A model generated the notes under the pieces. The model made no database searches and was not told where the DNA came from. It saw nothing but the letters and a program-made list of their open reading frames with translations. The translations under genes were made by a program, and so were the position numbers. Below are positions 48,249 through 57,862 of a stretch of DNA of 64,000 nucleotides, piece after piece; position 1 is the stretch's first letter, and every line of letters starts with the position of its first letter. Origin of the DNA: Impatiens glandulifera (Eukaryota > Streptophyta > Magnoliopsida > Ericales > Balsaminaceae); the NCBI RefSeq assembly GCF_907164915.1, contig NC_061863.1, positions 33,453,133-33,517,132 on the forward strand. Reading direction: 5' to 3'.

Positions 48249-48773
48249 GATAGTATTTGAGAGAGGAAGATGAGGAGTGACGATGATCGGAGAGAGGAAA
48301 GCTTTGAAGTTCTGGAAACTTTAGAGAGAGAAAGCACATGTGTTGAATGGGCTGATTTGAGTTTATATAGATAGCGGTTCCAAGCGGTTTTGAAGATGAA
48401 CCGTCAATTTGATGTTTTGGCGCCAACTTTCCCTCCAAAAAGTTACTGCCGTAACTTTCGGCGGTAAAAGCGGAAATTCGATGGGCGGTAAATTTTGAGA
48501 GGTAAAACTATGGGCGGTTAAGATTTTTCAAATTTTCATCTTTGCTCGAAGTTCCGGTTTCTCTTGAAGTCTTGTTAACTGAAGATTGTTAAGTTAACTT
48601 TAAGTTTTTGTATAAGCTTGAAAAACCGGAAAGGAATAATGTGAATGAAAAACCGAAGACTTTTTAAGAGTTGAAACATTTCATTAATACGAGAAAGGAA
48701 ATGATTAACATAGGAGCGGTTCTGGTCGTACAACAAAATGACCAGAAACCAAAAAAAACGAAAAGAAAGAGAA
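48249..48773 (-). promoter_or_regulatory. Spacer before ORF C with TATA box
   Basis: Sense TATATAAA at 48362-48369, about 115 bp before the ORF C ATG, followed by a CT-rich leader. The upstream end holds the ORF B hairpin. Confidence 0.6.
48718..48750 (-). other. Hairpin after the ORF B stop
   Basis: Arms ggttctggtc (48718-48727) and gaccagaaacc (48740-48750), ten pairs with one bulge, around the loop gtacaacaaaat. It starts 24 nt after the ORF B stop. The stem differs from the other two hairpins but pairs; the loop is nearly the same. Confidence 0.7.
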
Positions 48774-49532
48774 TTATTCAGTAAACCATCCTCCTTCCAA
48801 CCTCCTTTCATACCACTTCTCCATGGTGTTTTGAGGAGACCGTTCCTGAATTCTTAACACACATTTATAGATCATATCTATAGTGATGGTGTTGAAGAAT
48901 CCAACTAGAACACCTTTTCCAATGTTGCGACGTTTGGACATGAGAAACCGGGTAATCTGAGGAGCGTAGCTGATCCTTCCTCTTTTACCGGTCATAAGCT
49001 GCTTCAGCTTATTGAAGAGATAGGATGCCCAGTTGATGGCGGTTTCGCGGATGATGGCTATCATAATATCGAATGCCTCCCGGCTGTAGTTTTGATTGGG
49101 CATTCGGCCTATGATAGACCTTTGGACCAAGTCGTGAAAGACTTGGTAGTGTGGAGCGAGATCTTCTTTCTTCCCAAAATCCTTAACAGGAGTGTATGAA
49201 GAAGAGAAGATTTTGAAAAAGGTTTCCTTAGCCGGTAGATACGGCGTCGGAAAATCAGAGAAACCTTCCGTTGGAAGGTGAAAGAAGGAGGCAAATTCCT
49301 CCTCAGAAAACTGGAGGAACTGACCGTCGATGATGGTGCGAATGCTGCCATCATCCAAAACATGACCGTTGTTGTAGAATTCGCACACCTCCTCCACGAG
49401 GATGAGGTCCGAACCCTTGAGAAAGCCTTTCAGGCCAGACTCTATGACATGCTGATAAATGCATTCATAGTCGTCGCTGTGCTTGATGTCTTCAAAATCA
49501 ATGATCAGGGTGTTTCTTATCTCAGCAGACAT
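48774..49532 (-). CDS. Accessory ORF B of element 2 (252 aa)
   Basis: Intact frame from ATG 49532. Same domain as ORF A: IIDFEDI near the start, VIESGLKGFLKG, EEFASFFHLPTEGFSDF at about residues 77-93, YQVFHDLVQRSIIGR, then INWASYLFN and a YAPQITRFL block near the C-terminus. No transmembrane segment, zinc knuckle or catalytic signature is visible, so an envelope role has no direct support. It has a strong own TATA box and a 3' hairpin. Length is almost the same as ORF A (253) and the element 1 frame (253), which suggests a constrained fold. Confidence 0.75.
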   Translation of the reverse strand: MSAEIRNTLIIDFEDIKHSDDYECIYQHVIESGLKGFLKGSDLILVEEVCEFYNNGHVLDDGSIRTIIDGQFLQFSEEEFASFFHLPTEGFSDFPTPYLPAKETFFKIFSSSYTPVKDFGKKEDLAPHYQVFHDLVQRSIIGRMPNQNYSREAFDIMIAIIRETAINWASYLFNKLKQLMTGKRGRISYAPQITRFLMSKRRNIGKGVLVGFFNTITIDMIYKCVLRIQERSPQNTMEKWYERRLEGGWFTE

Positions 49533-49634
49533 GATGATGAAGAGTGAATAAGGTTTGAGAGAGTTCTTGAGCTTTCGAATTTTTGGAGAGAAGAATGCTT
49601 GAAGGCGTGTTTTGAAAAGTGGAAGTTGAGCCCC

Positions 49635-49642
49635 TTTTTATA
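49635..49642 (-). promoter_or_regulatory. TATA box before ORF B
   Basis: Sense TATAAAAA in the context GGCTATAAAAAGGGGC, a textbook plant TATA, about 103 bp before the ATG at 49532. Confidence 0.7.
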
Positions 49643-49883
49643 GCCTGGAGTGAATGAGAGCATTTAATGAGAGGATTTTAAAATCTAGCCGTTTATGCTT
49701 AGTCATTAATGATTTTGTGATTTTCCAAGAGAATAAAGGCAAGTCTTGTCAAATCAAGTCAGGCATGCTTTTTGATAATGAGAATTTATGTTTCCAAGAG
49801 TGATACGATTTATTTTGATACGACGCATTGAATATTTTAGATTTTGACTTGGAAAGGATAGAAATCTGATTCATTGATTGGAG

Positions 49884-49921
49884 TACGAAACCGGTAGTAC
49901 AGCAAAAGTACCGGTTTTGTA
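49884..49921 (-). other. Hairpin after the ORF A stop
   Basis: Arms 49884-49896 (tacgaaaccggta) and 49909-49921, 13 pairs with one G-U, around the loop gtacagcaaaag. It starts 34 nt after the ORF A stop. Confidence 0.75.
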
Positions 49922-49954
49922 AAGAAAAGATAAGAGAAAAGACGAAAGACAAGT

Positions 49955-50716
49955 TTAGACATTTGATGACTCAACCGCTTGAGCATTTGAAGCCTCAGCC
50001 GCTTGAATTCTTCTGGCTTTAACCGCTTCCCACCGGTCGATCATCTCTTGTACTCGTTCTTTGGTGAGCACGTGCCTTGGGTGAAGAGTGACGAAGGCTC
50101 CGGAGTGGATGTCCAGACTTGCACAGAAACCGCTCAGCTGAGGAGCGTAGCCGGTTTTGTTGGAGAGAAGCATCTTCTTCAGGTTACTGAAGATGATCCA
50201 GGACCAGTTAACCGGTGTCCCAACTGTTACGGCGATCATCATCTCGAAGACCCTTTGAGTGTAATAGTAACTTTTCTCTCTACACAAGACAGATTTTCCC
50301 AGAATCTCGCAGAGAATCTGGTACTTGTGAGAAAGTTGACTCTTAGCACCCCAGGGTTTAACCGGGATGTCAGATCCAGAGAACCGGCGACACATCTCTT
50401 CCATTGTCACCGGAGAATAGGTTAGATCGGTTACCCCTTCATTGGGTAAGCCGCAGTATACAGCGAAATCCGTCTCGCTGAATAGGAATTTTTGACCGTA
50501 AACTTGTGCAACGAGTATATCTCGATGCACCTCTTTCGCGGTTTCAAACAGTTCTTCGACTACAAGGTAGTCGATGATGAACCTGTTTTCAAGAAAACTT
50601 CTTAGCCCACTCCTTTCTATGGCTAAGAACATTTCCTTTACTTCATGATCCTCATATTGGTAGATTGATTCAAAATCTGCCAATAGGATCTTCTTGGCTA
50701 GGGAGTTGGTATTCAT
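49955..50716 (-). CDS. Accessory ORF A of element 2 (253 aa)
   Basis: ATG at 50716 (MNTNSLAKKILLADFE) is preferred; the frame is open 13 codons further but only from a TTG. Blocks shared with ORFs B and C and the element 1 frame: ADFESIYQ, ERSGLRSFLENRF, FSETDFAVYCGLPNEGVTDL (about residues 80-99), WGAKSQLSHKYQILCEILGK, MMIAVTVGTPVNWSWIIF, YAPQLSGFCASLDI, ending in a charged, Ala-rich tail. First accessory gene after pol. The leader has a run of 14 A just before the ATG. Function unknown. Confidence 0.75.
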   Translation of the reverse strand: MNTNSLAKKILLADFESIYQYEDHEVKEMFLAIERSGLRSFLENRFIIDYLVVEELFETAKEVHRDILVAQVYGQKFLFSETDFAVYCGLPNEGVTDLTYSPVTMEEMCRRFSGSDIPVKPWGAKSQLSHKYQILCEILGKSVLCREKSYYYTQRVFEMMIAVTVGTPVNWSWIIFSNLKKMLLSNKTGYAPQLSGFCASLDIHSGAFVTLHPRHVLTKERVQEMIDRWEAVKARRIQAAEASNAQAVESSNV

Positions 50717-50810
50717 GTTTTTTTTTTTTTTGAGAGAGAGGGGATTTTGTCTCAAGAATGATACTTGTGAATAGTGAACTTGTGATGTTTTGAAGAGGAT
50801 TAAGGATGGT

Positions 50811-50817
50811 TTATATA
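50811..50817 (-). promoter_or_regulatory. TATA box before ORF A
   Basis: Sense TATATAA in GGGCTATATAAACC, about 95 bp before the ATG at 50716, with a CT-rich and A-rich leader. Confidence 0.65.
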
Positions 50818-51435
50818 GCCCGGGGATTCGGCTTGGTCTTTAATGAGGTTAAGCATGCCTGATGATGTCATCAGCTATTTAATAGACTTAACTTGTTGAA
50901 GTAACTAATGGTTATTTCCAAGATAAATCTAATAATTACTAAGATAGCAATGATGAAAAATATCTATTGACAAGATGTAAGTCTTCCTCTCTTGATGATG
51001 GACACATGTCGTCATCTCGATTGTGGTAGACTTGTTTTTAATTAATCACAGGCTTCATTTTTCAAAACATGCACGAAAACTCGGTCAGTCATCTCAGGTT
51101 AACCGGAAAAGTTCATTTCATCAGACCAGAGTGCATATGTACTAAGCGGTTTTCCATGACCGGTTTTAGTAGGATATTTTCGTTTATGAAGAAGAGTTGA
51201 TTAATATCAACAGTTGTTCAACTTTGGATTTGTTTTATCCACTTCAACCTGGTTATTTCAACCGTATTAGTAAGCATACATTTGATTTGAAATTATGAAG
51301 TGATCGGGCATAACCGGAGACTTCCTCCCAGTTAGCATATTTGATTTATTTAATGGCCTATTTGAATATGGTTTGAGAAGCTTTAGCTTCTCCCTGAACA
51401 CATATCCCGGTTTTATATACACGCATGCATTATGA

Positions 51436-54400
51436 TTATATCAATTGATTAAGATTAGTAAGACCCAAGATATTTCGAAAATGTGAAAACTTAGGTTCCT
51501 GTAGCGGTTTCGTGAAGATGTCCGCTACTTGTTGCTCGGTCGACACATATTCCAGCCGGATGTGTTTCTCCTGAACATGCTCCCGGATGAAATGGTGTCG
51601 GATGTCGATATGCTTTGTTCTCGAGTGCAACACCGGATTGTATGTGATCGCTATGGCGCTGGTGTTGTCACAAAAGATTGGAGACTCCTTTGCTTCTATT
51701 CCAAAGTCCCTGAGTTGCTGTTGAATCCAAAGGAGTTGTGCACAACAGCTTCCAGCCGCTAAGTACTCCGCCTCTGCGGTTGACGTTGCAACGGACGTTT
51801 GTTTCTTGCTGCTCCAAGTGACTAACCGGTCACCCAGAAACTGACAGGTTCCACTTGTACTCTTTCTGTCGATTTTGCACCCCGCGTAATCGGCATCTGA
51901 GTAGCTTATTAAATTGAAGCTCGAGTCTTTTGGGTACCAAAGTCCCACTTCTTGAGTTCCCTTCAGATATTTCAAGATTCTTTTAGCCGCCGTATAATGA
52001 GATTGCTTTGGATTTGCTTGGAACCTTCCGCACACTCCAACCGCAAACAGAATATCAGGTCGGCTTGCCGTGAGATACAACAGCGATCCGATCATTCCTC
52101 GATATGCAGTGATGTCAACGGCTTGACCATCATCATCTTTGTCTAGCTTCACGGAAGGACTCATTGGCGTAGCCGCTTCGGCACAGGTATCCATCCCAAA
52201 TCTCTTCAGCAGTTCGGCTGTATACTTCGGTTGGCTTATAAAGATTCCGGCTTCCATCTGTTTAACCTGAAGTCCTAGAAAGAAGCTCATTTCTCCCATC
52301 ATACTCATTTGAAATCTATCAGTCATCATTTTCGAAAATTTGTCACATAACTTTGGATCGGTTGACCCAAATATGATATCATCAACATAAATTTGAACAA
52401 GTAGAATTTGCTCCTTTCTTTCAAATTTAAAGAGGGTTTTGTCTACCGAACCTATTGTAAATTTGTGATCAAATAGAAATTGTGTCAAAGTATCATACCA
52501 AGCTCTTGGAGCTTGTTTCAAACCGTAAAGGGCTTTATTCAGCCGGTAAACGTGATTTTCATGTTCTGGATTTTTAAAACCTGGAGGTTGGTTAACATAC
52601 ACCTCTTCATTTACTTTACCGTTTAGAAAAGCGCTTTTTACATCCATTTGATAAACTTTGAACTTTTTGAAAGCTGCGTATGCTAAAAATATTCTAATGG
52701 CCTCAAGTCTAGCTACAGGGGCGAATGATTCTTCAAAATCAATGCCTTCTTCCTGCTTATATCCTTGAGCCACTAACCGGGCTTTGTTCCTTGTAACTAA
52801 ACCGTCTTCATTGAGTTTATTTCTGAATACCCATCGTGTGCCTATAACCGGTTTGTTTTTCGGTCTAGGAACTAGGTACCAGACTTTATTTCTCTCAAAC
52901 TCGTTTAATTCCTCTTGCATTGCCAAGATCCAATTTGGATCTGACAACGCTTCATCCACCTTTTTCGGCTCAATTTGTGATATGAAAGCAGAGTTTCCAT
53001 AGTGATCCAAATTTTGTTGCCTAGTTCGGACGGGTGAGGATATGTTACCTATTACTAGTTCAAGAGGATGATTTTTGTTCCTTCTGAGGTTAATCCGAGA
53101 CGTGTCTACCAAGCTTTCGGTTGGCTGATCAAGGTTAGACTGATCGGTAGGTTGAACAGAGTCAGACCGACCGATTTCTTCAGTAGAAACTGAAGCGTCA
53201 ACTTTCTGCGGTAAGGCAGCTTGATCAGGCTGAATTTCAACATCAACCGCTTGGTCCTTGACAAAGCGTCTAAAAACCGGAACCTCGTCTTCATCATCAG
53301 AATAGATATTGAAATTTTCCATTCTGTTGTGAAGGTCGAAGGGTAATGCAGTGTTTCGCTCAACCGATTCATCGAAAACAACGTGTGCGGTTTCTTCAAC
53401 TGTTAAAGTCCTAGTATTGTATACTCTGTAGGCTTTACTCACAGCTGAATATCCCAACATTATTCCCTCATCGGATTTAGCATCAAAAGCGGTCAAGTAC
53501 TTCTTGCCGTTATTGTGAACAAAGCATTTACTACCAAAAATTCGAAAATACCGTACACTTGGAATTTGATCAAAATAAATTTCAAAAGGAGTTTTCGAAA
53601 ACCGTTTAGTTACTAAAGATCGATTTTGTGTATAGCAAGCGGTGTTGATAGCTTCAGCCCAAAACTTTTGAGCGATACCTGAATCGGCTATCATTGACCT
53701 TGCGGCTTCCTTGAGAGTTCGGTTTCTTCTCTCAGCCAGGCCATTTTGTTGAGGAGTTCTGGCACTAGGCAACTCGTGCCTAATACCGGAATCATCAAGA
53801 AAAGTAGTTAAATTACTATTTATAAACTCAGTTCCTCTATCACTTCTGATTTTGTTTACTTTAATAGATTTTTCATTTTGTATTCTCAAAATCAGTTTAA
53901 TCAAGTTTGGAGTTGCTTGATTTTTAGAAGCTAGGAAAGTAACCCAAGTAAATTTGGAGTAATCATCAACAACTACCATAGTATAATGCATGCCTCCTAA
54001 ACTAGTTACTTTAACCGGACCAAACAAATCCATATGCAACAATTCTAAACATCTTTCAGATTGATAATTTCCTTTACTTTTAAAAGATGATTTCACTTGT
54101 TTTCCCATTTGACATGCAGCACATACTTTATCTTTTGAGAATTTAACGTTTGGAAAACCGTGAACTAGTTCCTTGGAACAAATAAAGTTAATCGTTTTGA
54201 AATTCAAGTGATTTAGCCGTTTATGCCAAAGCCAGTTTGGATCATTTCCGGCTATCATACACACAGGTTTTTCGAAATCAGTTTTCCAGTTCACTTTGTA
54301 AATGTTTCCTATCCGGTTACCGGTTAACAAAGTGTCATTATTTTGATTTTTGACCAAGCATGAGTTTTTATGAAATTCAACTTTGTAGCCCACGTCACAC

Positions 54401-54699
54401 ATTTGGCTTATGCTTAGTAAATTAAAGCTTAATTTTTCTACTAATAGCACATTATTTATGGATAGTTCACCATGGACAATCTTACCCTTGCCCACGGTTT
54501 TACCTTTTGAGTTATCCCTGAATGTGATGAATGCTCCGGTTTCGTACTTGATGTCGGTCAGTAGCTCCTTGTTTCCGGTCATGTGCCTTGAGCATCCACT
54601 GTCCAAGTACCATTCAGAATTCTTCAACCGGTTGCTCCTCCTAACCTGCAACAAACAATTATTTACACCTTTTTGGTACCCACATTTAGTTGGGTCCAT
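51436..54699 (-). CDS. pol: Pol polyprotein of element 2, intact (1087 aa)
   Basis: Protease motif DSGC at about residue 33. Integrase follows: zinc-binding HKRLNHLN and CAACQMGK (about 160-200), catalytic [15 protein letters not shown] and [13 protein letters not shown] has [31 protein letters not shown] and YVDDIIFGS. RNase H has [32 protein letters not shown] and VADIFTKPL. The start at 54699 ([11 protein letters not shown]) follows the gag stop by 37 nt in another phase, with an in-frame TAA at 54706-54708, so Pol is not a simple frameshift fusion. Copies RNA to DNA and integrates it; all catalytic residues I looked for are present. Confidence 0.95.
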   Translation of the reverse strand: MDPTKCGYQKGVNNCLLQVRRSNRLKNSEWYLDSGCSRHMTGNKELLTDIKYETGAFITFRDNSKGKTVGKGKIVHGELSINNVLLVEKLSFNLLSISQMCDVGYKVEFHKNSCLVKNQNNDTLLTGNRIGNIYKVNWKTDFEKPVCMIAGNDPNWLWHKRLNHLNFKTINFICSKELVHGFPNVKFSKDKVCAACQMGKQVKSSFKSKGNYQSERCLELLHMDLFGPVKVTSLGGMHYTMVVVDDYSKFTWVTFLASKNQATPNLIKLILRIQNEKSIKVNKIRSDRGTEFINSNLTTFLDDSGIRHELPSARTPQQNGLAERRNRTLKEAARSMIADSGIAQKFWAEAINTACYTQNRSLVTKRFSKTPFEIYFDQIPSVRYFRIFGSKCFVHNNGKKYLTAFDAKSDEGIMLGYSAVSKAYRVYNTRTLTVEETAHVVFDESVERNTALPFDLHNRMENFNIYSDDEDEVPVFRRFVKDQAVDVEIQPDQAALPQKVDASVSTEEIGRSDSVQPTDQSNLDQPTESLVDTSRINLRRNKNHPLELVIGNISSPVRTRQQNLDHYGNSAFISQIEPKKVDEALSDPNWILAMQEELNEFERNKVWYLVPRPKNKPVIGTRWVFRNKLNEDGLVTRNKARLVAQGYKQEEGIDFEESFAPVARLEAIRIFLAYAAFKKFKVYQMDVKSAFLNGKVNEEVYVNQPPGFKNPEHENHVYRLNKALYGLKQAPRAWYDTLTQFLFDHKFTIGSVDKTLFKFERKEQILLVQIYVDDIIFGSTDPKLCDKFSKMMTDRFQMSMMGEMSFFLGLQVKQMEAGIFISQPKYTAELLKRFGMDTCAEAATPMSPSVKLDKDDDGQAVDITAYRGMIGSLLYLTASRPDILFAVGVCGRFQANPKQSHYTAAKRILKYLKGTQEVGLWYPKDSSFNLISYSDADYAGCKIDRKSTSGTCQFLGDRLVTWSSKKQTSVATSTAEAEYLAAGSCCAQLLWIQQQLRDFGIEAKESPIFCDNTSAIAITYNPVLHSRTKHIDIRHHFIREHVQEKHIRLEYVSTEQQVADIFTKPLQEPKFSHFRNILGLTNLNQLI

Positions 54700-54736
54700 G
54701 GTTGATTAGTACCTTTGGGATCCAGACTTGAATTAG

Positions 54737-56551
54737 TCAGATCACTTTCCCGGTTATTGTTTTGATAATATTTGGCTTAACTTCTTGGCCGTTGCTCAAG
54801 AATGCCTTATGTGGTGATGGGCTTCTTTGATGTCGAGTTTTATTTTTACTTGGTTTCCGGTTGGCTTTCCTTCTCTCAGGATGAAGCCATTTTTCAGATT
54901 CGTTAGGACCTACATACTTAAGCGTTTCTTCCGGTTTTAGGTCATTTTCGGTTTGTGAACTTTTGACAAATTTTATAAACGGAAGATTATTTTTCGTTAG
55001 TTTCATCCCGTTAGATTGTTTTGTTTCATTTTGTTTACTTGGATCATAACCGATACCATATCTACACTTCGGATGTCGTTTATAGTTACACATTTGTTTC
55101 ACTACTTGACGTGATCTCTCCCACGCAGCCGTGACGTACATTGCTCGTTCATCGGTTTCGGTTACCGGTTGAACTGTCTTCTCATTATCGGAGAATAGTT
55201 CATCCGGTTCATACGTTTCGATTTCACATGTTTTATCGTTTTCATCATTTATTTGTTCGGTTTTAGGTTCTACAGGTGTTGGTATATACGCAGATATATT
55301 TCTGAACTCAGCAACCATTTGGTTGAGTGCAGAAACTAAATCTTCTTTAGTAAACTCATCAGAAGAGAAATCAAATACCTCTTCGTCGTTTGCCATGAAG
55401 CAGGTTACTTTCTCTTCACCATCTTCATTATCAGAGTATGCCAACTCGCTTCCACCGTCGGATGCAATGAGAGCTTTTTGAATCTCCTTTCCTTCATCAG
55501 CATGTTGATCATCGTTTCTTCGGTAGTCGTTTCGTTGGTTGTTGTTGTTTTCCCGATAATTATTTCCTTGATAATTGTTTCCCTGATACCGGTTGCCTTG
55601 ATAGTTATTCCCTTGATAATTATTTCCTTGATAGTTTCCTTCCGGTTTTCTATCGTCTCTTCTTGGTTTTCTACACTCTGACCTGAAATGTCCAAAACCA
55701 TCACAGTTATAGCATCTCTTGTTTGATTTATCTACATAGTTATAATTAAAATCATTATTAGATGGTGGCTGGCTCTTCTTCATGAATTTCCCGAATTTCT
55801 GGGCTAGCATTGCCATCACATCGTCGGTAATTTGATCGGTGTTTTTGACTGGAGCCGGTGCGGTTGATACTGGAGCCGCCGGTTCCACCGATGTGACCAA
55901 AGCTCTTGTTGCGGTTGATGTGGATGCTTCATCTTCGACCCGAGACTTGATCTCGAATTCGTAGGCTTTCAAGTCCTCAAACACATCATGCAACTTCATC
56001 TGCCCAAGGGTACTTGATTCCCTCATCACCATGGTCTTAATATCCCACGTGCTTGGCAAAGATCTTAGAGCTTTGATGATCACTTCTCGGTTGTCATATT
56101 TCTTTCCGAGTGTCTGAAGCTCGTTTACTACGCTGGTGAACCGGTTGCTGAATTCCTTCATATTTTCTCCCGGTTTCATCCTTATGTTTTCATACTTCTG
56201 CGTAGCCACCAAGATTTTATTCTCCTTGGTTCTTTCGTTTCCCTCGTGGATCTGAATGATCGTTTCCCAGGCTTCCTTTGCATTTTCGCACTCTGATATT
56301 TTGTTCAAAGTGTTGTTATCTATAGCCTTATAGATATGCCTCATGCAATGGTTTTCCAGGTTACTTCTTCTCCGATCTTCACTCGTCCATTGGCTTTCCT
56401 CCTTGTTGATCTTGATCGGTCCCTCTTTCAGAACTCGACTCATCTCATCATCTAACGTAATCAGATGTAGATACATCTGTTTCTTCCAACTACTAAACGC
56501 TTCGCTGTTTAGCATTGGCGGCTTGTCGCTGTGGGTCATGCTTCCTACCAT
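54737..56551 (-). CDS. gag: Gag of element 2 (604 aa)
   Basis: Start chosen at ATG 56551 (MVGSMTHSDKPPMLNSEAF), 29 bp inside the primer site; the frame is open further upstream into the LTR but only from a TTG. Gag core: WTSEDRRRSNLENH, HEGNERTKENKILVATQKY and RMKPGENMKEFSNRF. A CCHC knuckle CYNCDGFGHFRSEC follows at about residue 285. Directly after it are six or more NYQGN-type pentapeptide repeats (plus strand about 55540-55640) and an acidic C-terminal region with CNYKRHPKCRYGIGY. Builds the particle and packages RNA. Confidence 0.93.
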   Translation of the reverse strand: MVGSMTHSDKPPMLNSEAFSSWKKQMYLHLITLDDEMSRVLKEGPIKINKEESQWTSEDRRRSNLENHCMRHIYKAIDNNTLNKISECENAKEAWETIIQIHEGNERTKENKILVATQKYENIRMKPGENMKEFSNRFTSVVNELQTLGKKYDNREVIIKALRSLPSTWDIKTMVMRESSTLGQMKLHDVFEDLKAYEFEIKSRVEDEASTSTATRALVTSVEPAAPVSTAPAPVKNTDQITDDVMAMLAQKFGKFMKKSQPPSNNDFNYNYVDKSNKRCYNCDGFGHFRSECRKPRRDDRKPEGNYQGNNYQGNNYQGNRYQGNNYQGNNYRENNNNQRNDYRRNDDQHADEGKEIQKALIASDGGSELAYSDNEDGEEKVTCFMANDEEVFDFSSDEFTKEDLVSALNQMVAEFRNISAYIPTPVEPKTEQINDENDKTCEIETYEPDELFSDNEKTVQPVTETDERAMYVTAAWERSRQVVKQMCNYKRHPKCRYGIGYDPSKQNETKQSNGMKLTKNNLPFIKFVKSSQTENDLKPEETLKYVGPNESEKWLHPERRKANRKPSKNKTRHQRSPSPHKAFLSNGQEVKPNIIKTITGKVI

Positions 56552-56579
56552 CTTAGGTTGCTTGAGTGCTAAGATCCTC

Positions 56580-56591
56580 GCTCTGATACCA
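56580..56591 (-). other. Primer-binding site of element 2
   Basis: Sense TGGTATCAGAGC, matching plant initiator-methionine tRNA, two bases from the LTR. Confidence 0.96.
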
Positions 56592-56593
56592 CT

Positions 56594-57857
56594 TGTTAGG
56601 ATCGGGGACGCCCTTGGAGGACCGGGGTGTTTTCCGGTTTCTAGTAAGGGTGGCCGCTTACACAACACACAACACTCAACTTTGGTGATAGTCCGGTTAA
56701 AGACTAAAACCGTTCTCAGCACTGCACAACCTGTCACAGACTCTTGAACCGGGTTCAAGGGCGGAAATGTCTGTTTCAGGTTGAAGCAACGTTTGCGACA
56801 TTAGATGATGTTTAAGAAGGAGTCGGTTTAATGGAGGTGAGTGACCGGTTTTAGGAGTATGATTAGTTTGCGGTTTTCATTAAGAAAGCGGGAAATGAAA
56901 GTGAGGGAAAGAACACGAGACAAAGATTTGTTTATGGATGTTCGGAGCAAACCCTCCTACGTCACCCCTTCCTCTCAGGTTATGAGAAGGATCTCCACTA
57001 ACTCTTTAGAGTTACAATTACACTTCCGGTCGAGCCCAACTTCGCTACTCGCCGGTTACACCAAACTCACACTTTGATGTAATACAACTACTCAACACAA
57101 TAACACACGAAGAACTTCCGGTTTTAGGCACACCGGTTTTGGAATGCAGGACTTTATCTCTCTAGAATTTATTGCTTTATGACTTTCAGAATTTATGATG
57201 CTCACAACTACAACTACCGAACTGCATTGAATGAAGACGATCCGTCTTCCTTTTATAGCTGAAAGTAGCCAACGGTTACTTTCTTCTCTCTCTTGCGGAT
57301 TGGTCGATCATTATCACGCCTGTTTGCAGAGAGGTTGCTTGCACGCTTCAACTTCCTCAACACCTGGCATTCATGCAGGTGACTCTGAGGATAGGATGAC
57401 ATAGCCGGTTTTCAGATTGAGACACGTGTTGAACATCCGCTTCCGGTTGTCAGCATCGGATCAACAAAGCATCATTGCTTTCCTCGCATGCTTCTGATCG
57501 GATCCGATCTTCTTTTATTCTTTCGAGACACGTTTCTTTCGTCATGGTACGTCACTCTTGAAATTTGAATCTTCTGACTTTTGATCTGTACTATCCGGTT
57601 TCTGTGTCTTGTGCATTATGATCCGGTTGGAGTGTAATCTTTTGTTCTTCGTTAACCGGTCGCTGGAGAAAGTGAAACCGGTTCCTCTGATCTTTAGCTT
57701 GATCACTTGAAGCTGGTTTCTTTGAAGTATATCAGCAACCGGTTTCTGATGCCCCAACCGGGTCATGCGGTTTTTAGAAGTACCTGCACATGAAGATTAA
57801 CCTCTGTTTAGTTCGTCTGGCCGGTTCCAAAAATTAATCTACTTAATTTTTCTATCA
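56594..57857 (-). repeat. 5' LTR of element 2
   Basis: 1264 bp, TG...CA ends. TATA at 57251-57257, shared leader block about 56930-56970, U5 hairpin CTTGAAC-cgg-GTTCAAG at 56743-56759. Confidence 0.97.
57251..57257 (-). promoter_or_regulatory. LTR promoter TATA box, element 2
   Basis: Sense CTATAAAAGG context; drives the genomic RNA if the element is active. Confidence 0.75.
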
Positions 57858-57862
57858 ATACA

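Larger units (their letters stand above)
43750..57857 (-). mobile_element. Element 2: intact-ended 14.1-kb Ty1-copia retrotransposon with accessory genes
   Basis: LTRs of 1264 bp each (43750-45013 and 56594-57857), target duplication ATACA on both sides (43745-43749 and 57858-57862), primer site at 56580-56591 and polypurine tract at 45014-45030. Minus-strand order: gag, pol, ORF A, ORF B, ORF C/D/E. I count about 8 differences between the LTRs (roughly 0.6 percent), so insertion is recent. Gag and pol are open. The element is well above the usual 5-10 kb for copia; about 6 kb is accessory DNA after pol. It interrupts a CACTA transposase gene. Confidence 0.95.

Noticed and set aside
48774..50716. 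ORFs A and B as envelope glycoproteins
   Set aside because: No signal peptide, transmembrane helix or coiled-coil fusion region is visible; only their position after pol resembles env-like ORFs.
56552..56758. Gag frame of element 2 open for 69 more codons through the primer site into the LTR
   Set aside because: The extension begins at TTG, not ATG, crosses the primer site, and has no counterpart in element 1, whose gag starts about 25 bp inside its primer site.
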